A stretch of 10,468 bases of DNA from Filomicrobium sp. (lineage in GTDB: Bacteria; Pseudomonadota; Alphaproteobacteria; Rhizobiales; Hyphomicrobiaceae), in the NCBI GenBank assembly GCA_021775655.1, contig JAJFHK010000438.1, positions 1 to 10,468 on the forward strand, written 5' to 3'. How positions within the stretch are numbered: position 1 is the stretch's first letter; each line of letters opens with the position of its first letter. Positions 6,814 to 10,468 of the stretch are shown piece after piece. Both the position numbers and the translations under genes were made by a program. A model generated the notes under the pieces. The model was not told the DNA's origin and did not search any database. It saw only the letters and a program-made list of their open reading frames with translations.

Positions 6814-7764
6814 TTGCAGACCCCAATAGCACCCGGTTCGGATGGCAACGCCGTTGCAGGAACCGGTTCCGTAACCGGTGAATTGTCAGCCATCGTCTTC
6901 GAATTCGACCATCGCGATCACGCACGCACGATCGCTGGCGCATTGGAGAACCTGATCGATCCAGCACCCGACGCACTCGCCTTGTTCGAGGCGGCAGGCC
7001 CCGGCACGCCCTGGCGCATCACAGCCTATTTCACAGAACTTCCCGACCTGGACGAACTGCATCAATCGCTGACGATCATTGTCGCCGATTCTTTTGAGGT
7101 TCCCGCACCGCGAATTGAGAACGTCCCGGACCTCAACTGGGTCGCCATATCCCAGGCCGCCCTGCCGCCGGTGCGCGCAGGCCGTTTCACCGTCCATGGC
7201 GCACACGACCGCCACCGCGTACCACAGGGTCCAGGCGCCATCCTCATCGAGGCCGGAGAAGCTTTCGGTACGGCCCACCATGCAACAACCTACGGCTGCC
7301 TGCTCGCGATTGACCAGCTCACCAACCGCCGTCAATACCGCAGCGTGCTCGATTTGGGATGCGGTTCAGGCGTCCTGGCCATCGCGGTCGCACGTGCTAA
7401 TCCGGCCGCCCGCATTCTTGCCAGCGACATCGATGAAGCTTCGGTTTTGGTGGCGCGTGAAAACTTGAAGGCGAACCGCGTCGCAGCGCGCATTCGAACC
7501 TTCACCGCAGCAGGACTAGGGCACGCTCACTTACGTGGCGAAAACCGATACGACCTATTAATTGCCAACATCCTGGCCGGCCCTCTCATTGAGCTTGCCC
7601 AAGACATTTCCCATGCAGTCAAGAAAGGTGGAGACCTCATTCTCTCGGGCCTATTGACCGAGCAAGCCCACGAAATCACAGCCATTTATAGTGCCGTGGG
7701 CTTCACGCTGAAACACAACACCAGAATCGCCGGATGGTCGACTCTGGTGCTGAAGCGCATGTGA
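6814..7764 (+). CDS. prmA: Ribosomal protein L11 methyltransferase
   Basis: Cytosolic SAM-dependent enzyme that trimethylates amino groups of ribosomal protein L11. Seen in the 316-aa product: an N-terminal substrate-recognition region (~22-130) with VPDLNWVAISQAALPPV at 104-120 and RFTVHG at 124-129; the family segment GEAFGTAHHATT at 148-159; SAM loop VLDLGCGSGVLAIA at 178-191; acidic residues D205/D207 at the end of the next strand (ASDID); LIANILAGPL at 249-258; and the C-terminal GWSTLVLKR at 307-315. The TTG start at 6814 is chosen because it follows the upstream stop by 2 nt, has AGGGG 10 nt upstream, and no in-frame ATG lies nearby. The first ~20 residues are a low-complexity tail beyond the family core and may not be needed. 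L11 methylation is dispensable in E. coli, so the coupling to a DUF3754 gene is the unusual part. Confidence 0.93.
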   Translation: MQTPIAPGSDGNAVAGTGSVTGELSAIVFEFDHRDHARTIAGALENLIDPAPDALALFEAAGPGTPWRITAYFTELPDLDELHQSLTIIVADSFEVPAPRIENVPDLNWVAISQAALPPVRAGRFTVHGAHDRHRVPQGPGAILIEAGEAFGTAHHATTYGCLLAIDQLTNRRQYRSVLDLGCGSGVLAIAVARANPAARILASDIDEASVLVARENLKANRVAARIRTFTAAGLGHAHLRGENRYDLLIANILAGPLIELAQDISHAVKKGGDLILSGLLTEQAHEITAIYSAVGFTLKHNTRIAGWSTLVLKRM

Positions 7765-7786
7765 GGCTCGCAAATCAGATCAACGC

Positions 7787-8023
7787 TCACAGGTAAGGTG
7801 TCTGGACCTTATCGCCTCCGGCCTTGATCTTTGCAATTTCGGCTTGACCAAAGCCCTGTTCGGCAAGTTCCTTCTTAGAGAATTTCGCAAGGTAGGGCCG
7901 AACGAATTCATCAGCCTTGGCCTGGCGGCCCGCCTGAATTCTATGGAATGCTCCTGTAACGATGCGTCCCAGGGCATCAACCTCATCACGGAACCAAGCC
8001 GCGGATTGAGTAAGCGTGCTCAT
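7787..8023 (-). CDS. Small hypothetical protein, 78 aa
   Basis: Not recognised with certainty. The product is basic and largely helical: MSTLTQSAAWFRDEVDALGR at the start, then RQAKADEFVRPYLAKFSKKE at 33-52 and LAEQGFGQAEIAKIKAGG at 53-70. There is no signal peptide, membrane segment or cysteine. The C-terminal layout (Leu-rich helix, short acidic turn, G-x-x-x-x-E-I) faintly recalls the small DUF1127 proteins common in alphaproteobacteria, but the match is loose. Start: two in-frame ATGs lie at 8029 and 8023. GAAGGAG at 8036-8030 directly abuts the first and sits 6 nt before the second, so 8023 is preferred. It faces prmA tail to tail with 22 nt between the stops and diverges from the aminopeptidase gene. 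The good ribosome site and protein-like composition support a real gene. Confidence 0.75.
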   Translation of the reverse strand: MSTLTQSAAWFRDEVDALGRIVTGAFHRIQAGRQAKADEFVRPYLAKFSKKELAEQGFGQAEIAKIKAGGDKVQTPYL

Positions 8024-8029
8024 GATCAT

Positions 8030-8036
8030 CTCCTTC
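8030..8036 (-). promoter_or_regulatory. Ribosome binding site of the 78-aa protein gene
   Basis: GAAGGAG on the minus strand, followed by ATGATC and then ATG at 8023. The spacing of 6 nt to the second ATG versus 0 nt to the first decides the start. Confidence 0.65.
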
Positions 8037-8135
8037 TAGAGACCGATATTGCTCATGCGGGACTGGCTCTTTTTTGCTCCTAGCCCCGATTGTCGTTGAC
8101 CAGTAAGCTAGGAATGTTCGGCCCCTTCCGTCAGG

Positions 8136-8147
8136 TGCGCTAGCGCA
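8136..8147. promoter_or_regulatory. Perfect 12-bp palindrome between divergent genes
   Basis: TGCGCTAGCGCA is an uninterrupted palindrome in the ~230-bp interval between the 78-aa protein gene and the aminopeptidase gene, about 108 bp upstream of the latter's preferred start. It could be an operator for either gene. No regulator can be named and a chance origin is possible. Confidence 0.3.
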
Positions 8148-8254
8148 GCCCAGCGATGCAGACAGCGCATAAGAAATGCATTATTTCGCTAACAGCCGCC
8201 ATTACCGCCGCGAAAGCCATTGCCACCGTAAAGACCCGGAAAAAAAGAGAATCT

Positions 8255-10078
8255 ATGTTCCTAGACTTTGACGTCGCCTCCGACCCTTCGCTAGTCGCTG
8301 ACCGGGTGGCCAGCCTTCGCCGCCAGCTGGCCAAACGCACAATCGACGCCTACATCGTGCCCCGCACCGATGCCCATCAGGGCGAATACATCCCAGCGCA
8401 CGACGAGCGGTTGGCATGGCTCACCGGTTTCACCGGCAGCGCCGGCAGCGCAATCATAGCAACCAAGAAAGCCGCCATCTTCGTCGACGGCCGCTACACC
8501 GTTCAGGCCCGCAGTGAGGTCGATAACGATGTCATCGACGTCATTCCTATGGCCGAGCTAAAAGCCGAAGACTGGCTGGCGGAAGAACTGAAGGAAGGTG
8601 CGAAAGTCGGCTTCGATCCGAAACTATTCACAGTTGCTCAGATCGAACGCCTGAAGCGTCGCCTGGCCGCAAAAAAGATCAGGGTCGCGGCGGTTTTGCC
8701 AAGGAAGAACCTAATCGACTTGCTTTGGCATGCACCCGACCGCCCAGAACCTCCCTCAGGTAAGATCCATTCGCACCCAGTCAGTCTTGCCGGACAATCA
8801 GCGAAGGAAAAGATCGCGAAGATCCAATCCCAACTTAAGGAACGTGGCCTGGACTCCGTAGTCTTGACCAGCCGCGAGTCGATTGCATGGGCTTTCAACT
8901 TGCGTGGTTGCGACGTTGCCCATACGCCTGTGTTTTCGGCGTTCGCAATTCTCCATCAACGTGCCAAGCCAGAGTTATTTGTCGAGACTTCCAAGCTTAC
9001 CGCAGACGCGCGAAAAGCACTGAAATCCGTTGCAAAAGTCTCGTCTTACGCGGATTTCCGAGACAGGCTCAAGGAATTGAAGGAGGCCGGGAAGAAAGTC
9101 GGCCTCGACCCGACAACGGCCAGCTATGCGATTGCCAGCCAGCTCGGCGGCTCGCGTAAGATTGCCCGGATTTCCGATCCCTGCGTTGCCCCCCGCGCCA
9201 TCAAGAACGCGACCGAAATAGCCGGCAGCCGGGCTGCCCACGAACGTGACGGAATTGCCGTGACGCGCTTTCTTGCATGGCTAGACGACAACGCCACAGG
9301 TGGAAAGATCGATGAGATCGCCGCGACACGTGCGCTCGAAGATTTCCGACATAACTCCGGCGAGTTGAAGGAAATCAGCTTCGACACTATTGCAGGTTCC
9401 GGACCCAATGGCGCCATTGTCCACTACCGGGTCAACGCCAAAACCAATCGCAAACTAAGGTCTGGAGAGCTGTTCCTGGTCGACTCCGGCGCCCAATACG
9501 CCGATGGAACAACAGACATCACCCGAACCGTTGCCATCGGCAAACCATCAGCCGAAATGCGCCGCCACTTCACCCTTGTCCTGAAGGGCCATATCGCTGT
9601 CGCGACGGCGAGCTTCCCTAAAGGCACGCGCGGACGCGATCTCGATCCACTTGCGCGCAATCCTTTGTGGCAGGCGGGGCTAGACTACGATCACGGCACT
9701 GGGCACGGCGTCGGCAGCTATCTATCGGTTCACGAAGGACCGGTCTCGATTTCGCGGGTAAGCGGCGAGCTCGTAAAGCCAGGAATGATCCTGTCCAACG
9801 AACCCGGCTTTTACCGTGAAGATCACTACGGCATCCGCATCGAGAACCTTATTCTTGTCTTGGAACCCATGGTCCCCAACGGCGGTGATCGCCCCATGAT
9901 GTCGTTTGAAACGTTAACGCTCGCGCCCATCGATCGCCGCCTAATCGACATCGGCTTGCTGACGAAGTCAGAACGCGACTGGCTCAACGCCTACCACGCC
10001 CGCGTCCAGAAAGCACTTTCGCCCCACCTCGAAAAATCAGCGAAGACGTGGCTCAAGGCGGCATGCGCGCCGCTGTGA
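8255..10078 (+). CDS. pepP: Xaa-Pro aminopeptidase (aminopeptidase P, M24B)
   Basis: Dinuclear metallopeptidase that removes the N-terminal residue from peptides with proline second; cytosolic peptide turnover. The 607-aa product has the three-domain layout of the long aminopeptidase P type: a creatinase-like N-terminal domain (~12-155, with YIVPRTDAHQGEY at 33-45 and LTGFTGSAGSA at 56-66), a second such domain (~180-315), and the pita-bread catalytic domain (~320-545), then a short C-terminal domain (~548-600). All five metal ligands are visible: D410 (LVDSG), D421 (TTDITR), H484 (GTGHGVG), E516 (SNEPGFY) and E530 (RIEN). H390 (IVHYR) and H493 (VHEGP) match the substrate-binding histidines. 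Start: the frame is open to an ATG at 8156, but that ATG has no ribosome site and the extra 33 residues (Lys/Ala-rich) are not family-like. ATG 8255 begins MFLDFD, right before the family core, with only a weak AAGAGA upstream. It converges on ligA with 15 nt between stops. The symbol is used in the broad sense of the family. Confidence 0.93.
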   Translation: MFLDFDVASDPSLVADRVASLRRQLAKRTIDAYIVPRTDAHQGEYIPAHDERLAWLTGFTGSAGSAIIATKKAAIFVDGRYTVQARSEVDNDVIDVIPMAELKAEDWLAEELKEGAKVGFDPKLFTVAQIERLKRRLAAKKIRVAAVLPRKNLIDLLWHAPDRPEPPSGKIHSHPVSLAGQSAKEKIAKIQSQLKERGLDSVVLTSRESIAWAFNLRGCDVAHTPVFSAFAILHQRAKPELFVETSKLTADARKALKSVAKVSSYADFRDRLKELKEAGKKVGLDPTTASYAIASQLGGSRKIARISDPCVAPRAIKNATEIAGSRAAHERDGIAVTRFLAWLDDNATGGKIDEIAATRALEDFRHNSGELKEISFDTIAGSGPNGAIVHYRVNAKTNRKLRSGELFLVDSGAQYADGTTDITRTVAIGKPSAEMRRHFTLVLKGHIAVATASFPKGTRGRDLDPLARNPLWQAGLDYDHGTGHGVGSYLSVHEGPVSISRVSGELVKPGMILSNEPGFYREDHYGIRIENLILVLEPMVPNGGDRPMMSFETLTLAPIDRRLIDIGLLTKSERDWLNAYHARVQKALSPHLEKSAKTWLKAACAPL

Positions 10079-10093
10079 CACGCGTAAACGTGA

Positions 10094-10468
<375 letters not shown>

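Noticed and set aside
7761..7790. GTGAG...CTCAC inverted repeat around the prmA and small-gene stops
   Set aside because: Arises because both convergent genes end in G-TGA-G; 20-nt loop, no T-run.

Overview
The window looks like an ordinary chromosomal segment of an alphaproteobacterium, probably from or near the Hyphomicrobiales. This rests on protein style, moderately high GC, frequent TTG/GTG starts, and the set of L11 methyltransferase, three-domain Xaa-Pro aminopeptidase and LigA lying together. It is an inference from memory; no search was run. I see no rRNA, tRNA, CRISPR array, insertion sequence, phage gene or sign of recent transfer. Almost all of the sequence is coding.

Left block, minus strand (30-4909), three genes. 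Read in the direction of transcription they are: (i) a ~793-residue protein with a long parallel beta-helix-like repeat region and two C-terminal membrane helices; (ii) a ~497-residue single-pass membrane protein with a signal peptide, a cysteine-containing periplasmic part and a C-terminal cytoplasmic J domain with an intact HPD motif; (iii) a protein-L-isoaspartate O-methyltransferase (Pcm) that starts 31 nt after (ii) and carries an unusual N-terminal hydrophobic anchor. Genes (ii) and (iii) look like an operon. Gene (i) is separated from (ii) by about 180 bp that may hold a weak terminator.

Middle, plus strand (4910-7764). A roughly 400-bp divergent intergenic region has three 12-bp-spaced direct repeats just upstream of a TATAAC element, and a stem-loop in the presumed leader. 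It is followed by a DUF3754 (TMEM143-like) membrane protein gene and then prmA, the ribosomal protein L11 methyltransferase gene. The two genes are 2 nt apart and are almost certainly co-transcribed.

Right block (7787-10468). A small 78-residue protein gene on the minus strand faces prmA tail to tail. Divergent from it is a complete aminopeptidase P (Xaa-Pro aminopeptidase) gene with all five metal ligands. It converges on the 3' end of ligA (NAD-dependent DNA ligase), whose 5' part runs off the right edge.

The right half is housekeeping: translation-apparatus modification, peptide turnover and DNA ligation. The left half and the start of the middle block are envelope proteins of little-known function. 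The best lead for something new is the pairing of a membrane-anchored isoaspartate repair enzyme with a transmembrane J protein, which suggests protein quality control at the membrane. The divergent pair of unknown membrane proteins (beta-helix protein and DUF3754) with repeats in their shared control region is a second lead. Neither is established.
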